A DNA stretch of 7,186 bases, taken from Clostridia bacterium (GTDB taxonomy: Bacteria > Bacillota > Clostridia > Christensenellales > HGM11417). The stretch spans positions 1 through 7,186 of the forward strand of contig JAFQWR010000194.1 of the NCBI GenBank assembly GCA_017407365.1, in the 5' to 3' direction. Made by a program: the position numbers and the translations under genes. Below the pieces are notes generated by a model, which made no database searches, had not been told where the DNA came from, and saw only the letters and a program-made list of their open reading frames with translations. Positions 1 through 6,127 of the stretch are shown piece after piece. Within the stretch, counting starts at the first letter, position 1. Every line of letters begins with the position of its first letter.

Positions 1-140
1 ATCAAAAATTTCTATTATTTCTATTTGTACTCAAATCCGTAAACTTTCTTTCTCGGATTTTCACACTCTCTATGAATACTATCCGCATTTTCAAAGTACT
101 CCGTTATTTTTAAGGGGATGTAAATTTGGTATTCCCACTC
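1..140. other. AT-rich junction, possibly the end of an inserted mobile element
   Basis: Base composition changes sharply near position 140: everything to the left is AT-rich, while the lipoprotein gene to the right is GC-rich. The change falls where the leucine-rich repeat pattern of that gene stops. The segment has a 7-bp inverted repeat (aaatccg at 33-39, cggattt at 54-60) with a 14-base loop. No transposase and no complete terminal repeat is visible, because the window ends here. A mobile element end or another multicopy sequence is the simplest explanation, but that is inference. A contig that breaks at a repeated element would also look like this. A 28-codon ORF on the minus strand (88 to 2) is too short to call. 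Confidence 0.35.
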
Positions 141-1821
141 CTGTAGGAATGACAAACGAGGTTGCCTTTTTGCCGACTGCATACTGAATAAGCGTTTTAC
201 CGTCCTTGGTATACAGGTTGCCGTCTATCGACTGATAATTTTTATTTGCCCCATCTACCGCAATGCTTGTGAGGCTCGTACAACCTCCGAATGCACCGAC
301 ACCAATCGTAGTGACGGATGCGGGGATTGCCACATCGGTAAGCTTGCAATGAAAGAATGCCCAAGACCCAATAACAGCAACGGAATTGCCAAGCACCGCT
401 TCGGTGAGTCTTTCGCAAGCATAGAAAGCCCGTGCCTCAATAACGGTGACAGAATCGGGAATCACTACACGAGTAAGAGCGGTGCAACCGTCGAACGCCC
501 AATTCCCTATTACGGTGACAATATCGGGAATGATGACCTCTGATACGTTTTTGTCGTGTAAGCCAACCAGCTTGTAGCCGCTGTCGCTGAGCTCTAAAAT
601 GAGGTTGGGGTCGTAGGCGAGCTTTTCGTGAATGATATAGCCGCAGACGGTGCAGACCTCTGCCTCCGTCAGCGACGCAGAGCCCGAGGAGATATGCCTT
701 GCTTCGTCCACCCAATCGCCGCAGGCGCAGGCGTGATAGTGATATTCCTCGTTACTGATCCAATCGGTGCTGTAACTGTGACCCGTGGGGGAAATTGCCT
801 CCGCCCTAAAAGCACCCGAGCAGGTTGTGCATTTGTACGACCTCTGCCCTGCTACCTCGCAGGAGGGCTCCTTGGTGACCGTACCCTCATCCCACTTATG
901 CTCGCCCGTGGCAGGGATTGCCTCATAGGTGGTGTAATCGCAGCTCGAGCAGGTGACGTATTCTGCCCAGCCGATTTTGGCGCAGGTGGGCGCCTTTGCA
1001 TTGTGCGTCACCGTTTTATGACCCGTGGCAGAGATTTCCTCCGTCATTTTCGCCTTACTGCACACCGTGCAGGTGTACGTCCTTTCGCCCACGCTTACGC
1101 AGGACGGCTCCTTGGTGACCGCGCCCTCGCTCCACGTATGGATGCCCGTGGGGGGAATCTCCTCTGCCTTGGTGGCGTCGAAGCACACCGTGCAGGTGTA
1201 CGTCCTCTCGCCCACGCTTACGCAGGTGGGGTTTTGGGTGATTTTACCCTCATCCCATTTATGCTCGCCCGTGGCAGGGATTTCCTCGTAGGTGGTGTAG
1301 TCGCAGTTTTCGCAGGCCTCGTACGCCACCCAACCGACCTCAGAGCAGGTGGGCGCTTTGCCCTCGTAGGAGGTAATGCTGTGGCCGCTTGCCGCAATGC
1401 GCTCCGTCATAGAGGCGTTTTCGCAATGGATGCATTGGTAGGTGCGCTCGCCAAAGCCCTCGCAGGTGGGCACTTTTGTGACCTCGCCCTCGTCCCACGT
1501 GTGGACGCCCGTGGCAGGAAGAGCCTCGTAGGTGGTGTAATCGCAGCTCGAGCAGGTGACGTATTCTGCCCAGCCCTCTGCTATGCAGGTGGGCGCCTTA
1601 CCCTCGTGCCTGACCTCTGCGTGGGGTGCTAAGGGCAGGGGGGTTGTTTTTTGCTTGCCGCAATCGGTACAGCTGTAAACCTCAACGCCTGCCACCGTGC
1701 AGGTGGATTCCGTTGTGCTGACAAGCGTATAGCTGTGCTGCTTGACACAGCCCGTAAGCGCCGTGCCCGTAAGGCAGACGCAGAGTAAAACAAACAGAAG
1801 CAAGCATATTTTCTTCTTCAT
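91..1821 (-). CDS. Secreted lipoprotein with Cys-rich repeats and BspA-type leucine-rich repeats, 3' end probably altered
   Basis: A 576-residue surface lipoprotein of unknown ligand. I chose the ATG at 1819-1821 because AAGGA lies 8 bases upstream and the protein then begins with a textbook signal peptide: MKKK, a hydrophobic core, and lipobox LTGC with the lipidated Cys at residue 25. In-frame ATGs further upstream (ORF to 1881) would bury this signal. Residues 29 to about 347 form eight repeats of about 40 residues, each starting with His (often HxW) and holding a single Cys in PTC or PSC plus a CxxC pair. Two types, GW..Y..C..CDYTTYE and GERTYTCTVC, partly alternate. A degenerate HSY..HYHACAC module and a last CTVC follow, to about residue 395. 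Four BspA-type LRRs (IPxxVTxIGxxAFxGC pattern) occupy about 426-517, followed by an irregular repeat containing NYQSIDGNLYTKDGKTLIQY. The pattern stops after FVIPTGV, and the last 14 or so residues look unrelated. Such proteins in gut bacteria are thought to act in adhesion. Three Cys and a His per repeat could bind metal, but this is not shown. Confidence 0.85.
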   Translation of the reverse strand: MKKKICLLLFVLLCVCLTGTALTGCVKQHSYTLVSTTESTCTVAGVEVYSCTDCGKQKTTPLPLAPHAEVRHEGKAPTCIAEGWAEYVTCSSCDYTTYEALPATGVHTWDEGEVTKVPTCEGFGERTYQCIHCENASMTERIAASGHSITSYEGKAPTCSEVGWVAYEACENCDYTTYEEIPATGEHKWDEGKITQNPTCVSVGERTYTCTVCFDATKAEEIPPTGIHTWSEGAVTKEPSCVSVGERTYTCTVCSKAKMTEEISATGHKTVTHNAKAPTCAKIGWAEYVTCSSCDYTTYEAIPATGEHKWDEGTVTKEPSCEVAGQRSYKCTTCSGAFRAEAISPTGHSYSTDWISNEEYHYHACACGDWVDEARHISSGSASLTEAEVCTVCGYIIHEKLAYDPNLILELSDSGYKLVGLHDKNVSEVIIPDIVTVIGNWAFDGCTALTRVVIPDSVTVIEARAFYACERLTEAVLGNSVAVIGSWAFFHCKLTDVAIPASVTTIGVGAFGGCTSLTSIAVDGANKNYQSIDGNLYTKDGKTLIQYAVGKKATSFVIPTGVGIPNLHPLKNNGVL

Positions 1822-1903
1822 AGTGCCAATCCTTCCCATATTTAACCTTTCAGTGCCCCTGCTTTTTTGGCAGAGCCGCACCTTTATATGATTGCCTGCC
1901 TAT

Positions 1904-1932
1904 ATGATACCACTTCCTTCAAAATATTTCAA
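1904..1932 (-). promoter_or_regulatory. Sigma-A promoter of the lipoprotein gene
   Basis: On the minus strand the -35 is TTGAAA (1932-1927) and the -10 is TATCAT (1909-1904), with a 17-base spacer; each hexamer differs from consensus at one position. The predicted transcript starts near 1897, giving a leader of about 76 bases before the ATG at 1821. The octamer ATCATATA occurs twice, at 1908-1901 and 1892-1885, one copy overlapping the -10 and the other just past the predicted start, so it might be an operator. Confidence 0.7.
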
Positions 1933-1978
1933 GTGTTTGCCCATTCGGCAGTAAAAAACCTCTTTCATTTTGATAAAA

Positions 1979-2278
1979 ACAGGAGTAATGCAAAGGAAAA
2001 AGCTTTTAACGGAGCATAAAAAAGCGAAGCTCTTGCTTGTAAGCAAAAAAACAGGAGTAACGCAAGGACAAGCCCCGTAGCGGAGCATAAGCAGCAAAGC
2101 GCTCGCCCTTGATTGTAAGCAAAAAAACAGGAGTAACGAAAAGACAAGCCTCGTAGCGGAGCATCAGCAGCAAAGCGCTCGCCCTTGATTGCAAGCAAAA
2201 AAACAGGAGTAACGCAAGGACAAGCCCCGTAGCGGAGCATCAGCAGCAAAGCGCTCGCCCTTGATTGCAAGCAAAAAG
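1979..2278. repeat. Four tandem copies of a 76-base intergenic repeat
   Basis: Copies begin with acaggagtaa at 1979, 2051, 2127 and 2203. The last three have an exact period of 76 and are nearly identical, differing at a few scattered bases. The first is 72 long and clearly diverged, though it keeps the start, an acggagcataa core and the closing gtaagcaaaaaaa. Each full unit contains ccgtagcgg, the palindrome agcgct, and ends in an A-run. The array is probably non-coding: 76 is not a multiple of three, so every ORF through it changes frame at each copy, and no ribosome binding site or domain is seen. It lies between lacZ and the lipoprotein promoter, the diverged copy being nearest that promoter. 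Confidence 0.9.
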
Positions 2279-2318
2279 AGCAAATATCCAGGGCGAAGCC
2301 TATCTATCTGCTCTTTGC
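2273..2318 (-). terminator. Probable intrinsic terminator downstream of lacZ
   Basis: Read on the minus strand, AAAGAGCA (2316-2309) pairs with TGCTCTTT (2282-2275), an 8-bp stem. The 26-base loop holds a small GGC-TTC-GCC hairpin, and the T tract ends at 2273. The stem is AT-rich with a long loop, and part of the tract is in the stem, so strength is uncertain. It sits at the boundary of the last 76-base repeat, about 165 bases past the lacZ stop. Confidence 0.45.
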
Positions 2319-2360
2319 AAAAAGGGAATATAAAAAAAGAAAAAAGGGAACAAAATTCAT

Positions 2361-2487
2361 TTAAGGCATAGCACCTCTCCGCTTGAAAGCTGACGGATCA
2401 GTGCCGTATCGGCTGCCCCTCGCCTTTTGGTATGCTTCCCGTGCGAGGGGGAAGCCTGCGATCGGATAGCCCCTTGCTTTGCCTTAA
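2361..2487. mobile_element. MITE-like element with 12-bp terminal inverted repeats
   Basis: A 127-base segment is bounded by ttaaggcatagc (2361-2372) and gctttgccttaa (2476-2487), which are inverted copies with one mismatch. TTAA at both ends could be a target duplication or part of the repeat. The inside is rich in hairpins: gccg/cggc at 2403-2413, cccctcgc (2416-2423) with gcgagggg (2443-2450), and a competing gcttccc (2434-2440) with gggaagc (2449-2455). It encodes no protein. The layout matches small non-autonomous elements, and its interior resembles hairpin-rich intergenic repeats I associate with Clostridia genomes, but I cannot show other copies here. Its right end overlaps the lacZ stop codon at 2484-2486. 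Confidence 0.5.
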
Positions 2488-5054
2488 AAGCGAAGGGTGA
2501 AGGTGTTTTCGCCCTTGCGCGGAATTTCGTATTCGGGCGAAAGAGCGGGGCCGCAGGAGTGCGAGCCCACGCCGCGCATAGCGACGTCGATGCACACGTT
2601 GACAAAGCCGTTTTCTTTCAGCTCAAACGCATGAGCGGTATCGCGCAGCTGTGCGGTGGTGTAGGGATTGACCGAGAAGCTGAAGGGCTTTTCGGCGGTT
2701 ACACTCAGCAAGCCCTCTAACGCAAGATAGCGGCAGGCGTAGTGACTGCCCGATTCCTGCGGGCGCAAATAATTCATGTCGTAGTTTTGCTCTGCGGTGC
2801 TTTCGTAGTAGCCGTAGTCGCAGGCAACGTGCTTATCTATGTAGCTTTCGGTGGGGCCGTAGCCCACGTACGAAAATCTGCCGTACCGTTTATCCACGCC
2901 AAGCTCAAAGCCGATGCGCGGGAAGCTTTTTACGTAATCTGCCAGCTGATAGCAAAGCGAAACGGTGAGCGCACCGCCCTCTGCCCTGTATTCCAGCGTA
3001 AACTCCACCGCAGGCATCAGACAGCTTGCCGCAAGCACGCCGCGGAAGCGGTAGAAGCCCTCTCCCTTTTCTGAGGAGAGAATCTGCGGCTTGCAATGCG
3101 AGAGCCTGCAAGTATCCTCCCAATGCGATACAAGGTTGCGGTCGTTGTCGGTATATCTCGTGATATTGAGGCGCAGGGGAGAGCGCAGCACCTCTACGCC
3201 GTCTGCCTTAACGGAGAGCAGCTCTGCGGTATGCTCGTCCGCCACAATTTCTATGGCAGAGGCACGCCCCGATCGCTTCCGGGGAATTTCCACCTCGCGC
3301 ACGGGTGAGGAGGTTTTGCCGCCGTACACCGCCTGCATCTCTAAGGCGCCCGACTTCTTTTTTCTGTCGGGGGTAAGCAGACCGTCTGCGCAGAAGTTGC
3401 CGTCGTGCTCCTCCTCGCCGAAATCTCCGCCGTACAAAAAGCCCTGCTCGCCCTTGATGCCGTGATCTGCCCATTCCCACACGAATGCACCCATCATCTG
3501 CTCGTTGGCGTAAATCATATCCCAATAGGTGGCAATATCTCCGCAGGAATTGCCCATGGCGTGGGTATATTCGCACAGCACGAAGGGGCGGTTTTCCTCA
3601 GGGTTATTCAGCACCCTTTCACGGATGACCTCGGGCGAGGGGTACATCATGCTCACCATATCCACAAGCTCGGTGTAGTAGTATTTGGGGTCGGCGTATT
3701 GCAGGCCCTCGTAGTGCACGGGTCTGGTGCGGTCTCTGCTTCTGATATAGCTTGCTCCGGGGAAGAACGCCTTGCCAAACGAGCTTTCGTTGCCGAGCGA
3801 CCAGATGAGTACCGAGGTGCGGTTTTTGTCGCGCTCACAAAGAGAGATGTGCCTTTCGGTGATGCCGGGGGCAAAAAGGTCGCTTTCGGCGTATTCCTGC
3901 CAGAGCGCTTGGTCGTAGCCGCCCTCTCTCACCGCCGCACCGTGCATTTCGAGGTCTGCCTCGTCCATCACGTAGATACCGTAGCGGTCGCACAGCAGGT
4001 AAAACTCGGGGCAATTGGGATAGTGCGAGGTACGCACGGCGTTTACGTTCAGCTCCTTCATCAGCTGTATATCCCTTACAAGGTCCGCAAGGCTTACGGT
4101 TGCACCCGTTTCGGGGTGGAAGTCGTGGCGGTTTACCCCTTTAAGCTTGATGGGCTTTCCGCTTAGCTGAAACACACAGCCCTCGATGCTGACCTCACGG
4201 AAGCCGATTTCCTCCACGATTTTTTCGCCGTTGGCACGGAGAATCAGAGGGTATAGGGTGGGAGTTTCCGCCGTCCAGCACGCTACCGATGCAACGGTAA
4301 GCTCTGCGCTTTCGCCCGCAGGCACAACCGCACGGGCGCCACTCAGCTCTACGGTGACGGCAAGGGGGCTTTCGTTGGCAAAGGAAAGGATACCCTTCCC
4401 CCCGTTCAGCCTTGTTTCGATTTTGTAATCGGTGATGTGCCGCTCGGGACGGGTGAGCAGATAGACACTGCGGAAGATGCCCGAGAAGCGGAATTTATCC
4501 TGACATTCGAGGTAGGTGGATGCGCACCATTTGAGCACAAGCACGTCTAACACGTTTTCGCCATCCTGAATAAGCGCTGTGATGTCAAACTCGCTCGTGG
4601 CGTGGGAAATCTGAGAATAGCCCTTGTAAACGCCGTTGACGTAAAGATAGAAGGCGGAATCTACGCCCTCGAAATTGAGGTAGTATTTTTCGCCCGCCCT
4701 TTTGTTGAGCTGAAACGCACGGCGGTAGTGCCAACAGGGGTTTTCGTAGGGGACGTGCGGCGGCATTACGGGGAAGGGGTACCTTGCGTTGAGGTACTGG
4801 ATGCGATCGTAGCCGTGCATCTGCACGCAGGCAGGCACGGGGATTTCCTCGCTGAGCGCCTCGCTGACGTCAAAATCCTCCACGTGGCTGTGCGCCTTAA
4901 TCTGCCAGACGCCGTCGAGCGACAGAAAGCGCGAGCTGGAATCGCGGTCTGTGATGCCGTACTGCGTGCGCACCTCGTCCTCCTCAGCAAAGGGGATGTA
5001 GTAGCTTCTGTGCGGCATCGTGCCTATACGGGCAAAGCTTTCATATTCCTTCAT
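2484..5054 (-). CDS. lacZ: Beta-galactosidase, glycoside hydrolase family 2
   Basis: An 856-residue cytoplasmic enzyme (no signal peptide) that hydrolyses terminal beta-galactosides such as lactose. The start has AGGAG 7 bases upstream. Domain order is the sugar-binding jelly roll (about 40-205), an Ig-like GH2 domain (about 206-295), the TIM barrel (about 296-580), and a C-terminal beta-sandwich (about 600-856). By alignment from memory with E. coli LacZ, the acid/base is Glu423 in SLGNES, the nucleophile Glu495 in LCEYTHAMGNS, Mg ligands Glu369 and His371 in LEMHG, and the substrate-site residues Asn89, Asp186, His310, His344 and Trp526 are all present. The protein is shorter than E. coli LacZ (about 1,020), mostly through compact C-terminal regions. 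GVGSHSCGP near 827-835 has Cys where E. coli has Trp999. No lactose transporter or regulator lies beside it and I found no convincing promoter in the gap upstream. The stop codon lies in the end of a MITE-like element. A related GH2 specificity cannot be excluded, but the motifs strongly favour galactosidase. Confidence 0.93.
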   Translation of the reverse strand: MKEYESFARIGTMPHRSYYIPFAEEDEVRTQYGITDRDSSSRFLSLDGVWQIKAHSHVEDFDVSEALSEEIPVPACVQMHGYDRIQYLNARYPFPVMPPHVPYENPCWHYRRAFQLNKRAGEKYYLNFEGVDSAFYLYVNGVYKGYSQISHATSEFDITALIQDGENVLDVLVLKWCASTYLECQDKFRFSGIFRSVYLLTRPERHITDYKIETRLNGGKGILSFANESPLAVTVELSGARAVVPAGESAELTVASVACWTAETPTLYPLILRANGEKIVEEIGFREVSIEGCVFQLSGKPIKLKGVNRHDFHPETGATVSLADLVRDIQLMKELNVNAVRTSHYPNCPEFYLLCDRYGIYVMDEADLEMHGAAVREGGYDQALWQEYAESDLFAPGITERHISLCERDKNRTSVLIWSLGNESSFGKAFFPGASYIRSRDRTRPVHYEGLQYADPKYYYTELVDMVSMMYPSPEVIRERVLNNPEENRPFVLCEYTHAMGNSCGDIATYWDMIYANEQMMGAFVWEWADHGIKGEQGFLYGGDFGEEEHDGNFCADGLLTPDRKKKSGALEMQAVYGGKTSSPVREVEIPRKRSGRASAIEIVADEHTAELLSVKADGVEVLRSPLRLNITRYTDNDRNLVSHWEDTCRLSHCKPQILSSEKGEGFYRFRGVLAASCLMPAVEFTLEYRAEGGALTVSLCYQLADYVKSFPRIGFELGVDKRYGRFSYVGYGPTESYIDKHVACDYGYYESTAEQNYDMNYLRPQESGSHYACRYLALEGLLSVTAEKPFSFSVNPYTTAQLRDTAHAFELKENGFVNVCIDVAMRGVGSHSCGPALSPEYEIPRKGENTFTLRF

Positions 5055-5117
5055 ACTTGTTCTCCTTTTGTGTTTTTACTGCTCCGCAGGGCAACCGTAG
5101 CGAAAAAAACGGCTTTT

Positions 5118-5392
5118 CCGCCAAAGACCGCCACATCGCTTTTATGGCGGCTTGGGCTTTTCGTTTTTATGCGGCGGCTTGCCGTAACTGTTTTTTCAGC
5201 CAAAGACCTTTCTGCCAATGCGACGGAGCAAGGGGGCATTAAGGCTATTTCCGTTTGCCGTGACCGTTTCAGTCAAAGTCCTTTCTGCCTGAGCATTGGG
5301 ACAAGGGGGCATTAAGGCTTAGCAGAATTACTTCGACGCTTTTTCTGCCAAAGTGACGGGAATAAGGGGAGCGACTCAGCCAACTGCCTTGG
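5118..5392. repeat. Degenerate tandem repeat of about 73 bases upstream of lacZ
   Basis: Two copies (5197-5269 and 5270-5342) align without gaps; by eye 40 of their first 50 bases match, including an exact 18-base block caagggggcattaaggct at 5229-5246 and 5302-5319. Partial copies of the leading gccaaag motif begin near 5118 and 5345. The array fills most of the lacZ 5' gap. No gene or RNA family is recognised. It differs in sequence from the 76-base repeat at 1979-2278. A 6-bp inverted repeat (agccaa 5378-5383, ttggct 5389-5394) lies at the oxidoreductase stop but has no T-run, so it is a poor terminator. Confidence 0.65.
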
Positions 5393-5947
5393 CTATTTGA
5401 TTACCGTAACAGCGGCGGCATCCACCACGTTTTCTGCGGTGATGGGGGTGTAATCTAAGTCTTCGGCACGGAAGCAAACGGTGTCGCCGATGCCGAAAAA
5501 GGTGTTTGCCAGCGCCTTTACGTACGCATAGCCAAAGTCGTGTACGATTTTGCCGCCTGCCGTGGTTACGTAGCTAAGGCGTCTTGCGCGGCATAAGCCC
5601 TGCGGCTTACCCTCGGGGTAGGCAAAGGTCACGCCGATGGCGCAGATTTGCTCGATATAGCATTTGAGAAGCGCAGGGAAGCCAAGATCCCAATAAGGGG
5701 CGGCAATGACAATTTCATCCGCCTCGGCAAACTGCCTTGCATAGCGCAGCATGGGCGCGCCGTATTCCCCGTTTTTCAGAAGAGCCTCGCGCTCGCTCAG
5801 CGTCTGCTCCGTTAAGGGCGCAAGCTGCTCTCTTTCCAGATTCACCTCGGTGATTTCGCCCTGCAGCTGCTTTGCAATCTCCCTTGCAAGCGCAAGCGTT
5901 CTCGATTCCTTACGCACACAGGCGTTGATAAACAGAATTTTACTCAT
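5393..5947 (-). CDS. Flavodoxin-fold NAD(P)H oxidoreductase (azoreductase/quinone reductase type)
   Basis: A 184-residue cytoplasmic flavoprotein of the Flavodoxin_2 family, which includes FMN-dependent azoreductases and NAD(P)H:quinone reductases that pass two electrons from NAD(P)H to quinones or azo compounds. The start has AGGAG 7 bases upstream. Seen in the protein: beta strand KILFINA, then a loop CVRKESRT (10-17) that fits the FMN-phosphate site, APYWDLGFPALLKCYIEQI (83-101), GVTFAY (105-110), which matches AzoR-type proteins, and TTAGG (128-132) at the flavin site. It is slightly shorter than the usual 200 or so residues but looks complete. It stands alone behind its own strong promoter. 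The physiological substrate is unknown; roles in quinone or electrophile detoxification or redox balance are inferences from the family. Confidence 0.85.
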   Translation of the reverse strand: MSKILFINACVRKESRTLALAREIAKQLQGEITEVNLEREQLAPLTEQTLSEREALLKNGEYGAPMLRYARQFAEADEIVIAAPYWDLGFPALLKCYIEQICAIGVTFAYPEGKPQGLCRARRLSYVTTAGGKIVHDFGYAYVKALANTFFGIGDTVCFRAEDLDYTPITAENVVDAAAVTVIK

Positions 5948-5981
5948 AAAATTTCTCCTTGCTTTTCGTTTGTTTTCCTCT

Positions 5982-6017
5982 GCCCCGATTTCCTTTCAGC
6001 GGATGAAAGGCAGGGGC
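5982..6017 (-). promoter_or_regulatory. Stable hairpin in the 5' leader of the oxidoreductase gene
   Basis: The leader between the predicted transcript start (near 6029) and the ATG holds an inner stem cctttca (5992-5998) with tgaaagg (6004-6010) and a 5-base loop, plus an outer stem gcccc (5982-5986) with ggggc (6013-6017) across a small internal loop. That is 12 pairs in 36 bases. It ends about 20 bases before the AGGAG, so it would not itself block the ribosome site. No T-run follows, so it is not a terminator. It may stabilise the mRNA or bind a regulator; no riboswitch class is recognised. Confidence 0.5.
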
Positions 6018-6035
6018 CGTGCTTGTTATGGGCTA

Positions 6036-6064
6036 ATTATAGCACTAAAAAAGCCGCGTGTCAA
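6036..6064 (-). promoter_or_regulatory. Full-consensus sigma-A promoter of the oxidoreductase gene
   Basis: On the minus strand the -35 is TTGACA (6064-6059) and the -10 is TATAAT (6041-6036), with a 17-base spacer. Both hexamers match consensus exactly. The predicted start is near 6029, giving a leader of about 80 bases. A promoter this strong for a minor oxidoreductase suggests that expression is held down or timed by another factor, and candidate sites lie just upstream. Confidence 0.88.
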
Positions 6065-6080
6065 TGCTCTGAACCGCCCG

Positions 6081-6127
6081 AAAAAGGGGTTTTTTTGTCG
6101 AATTTTGTCTTTTTTTGTCGAAACCCC
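6081..6127 (-). terminator. Possible second terminator hairpin behind rbsK
   Basis: Read on the minus strand, GGGGTTT (6127-6121) can pair with AAACCCC (6092-6086), followed by TTTTT (6085-6081). The 28-base loop is long, and the hairpin directly follows the T-run of a stronger terminator, so it may be a back-up or may only reflect the Spo0A-like repeats inside it. Confidence 0.3.
6096..6122 (+). promoter_or_regulatory. Putative Spo0A-box array (three TGTC motifs at 10-bp spacing)
   Basis: On the plus strand tgtcgaa occurs at 6096-6102 and 6116-6122, with a partial tgtcttt at 6106-6112. The three motifs are spaced exactly 10 bp apart, so they face the same side of the helix. TGTCGAA is the Spo0A box consensus of Bacillus subtilis, and tandem boxes 10 bp apart are the known arrangement at abrB. 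The array lies about 30-60 bp upstream of the -35 of the oxidoreductase promoter. It also falls in a T-rich segment inside a 42-base inverted repeat, so part of the pattern could come from that structure. Confidence 0.45.

Noticed and set aside
2..88. 28-codon minus-strand ORF with GGAG 10 bases upstream of its ATG
   Set aside because: Too short, no recognisable motif, and located in a probable element end at the window edge.
628..1632. 334-codon plus-strand ORF opposite the lipoprotein gene
   Set aside because: It mirrors the repeats of the real minus-strand gene and resembles no known protein.
1822..1881. Upstream in-frame ATGs extending the lipoprotein by 20 residues
   Set aside because: The extension would bury the signal peptide; the ATG at 1821 has its own AAGGA site, and the 1839 ATG overlaps that site.
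1965..2270. Hydrophobic 101-codon minus-strand ORF in the 76-base array
   Set aside because: It changes frame at each 76-base copy and has no ribosome site; it is a product of the repeats.
1979..2278. CRISPR array
   Set aside because: The whole unit is repeated with no variable spacers, so it is a plain tandem repeat.
5255..5280. Catabolite repression (cre) site upstream of lacZ
   Set aside because: The TGAAACGGTCA-like sequence misses key consensus bases and has only a 4-bp dyad.
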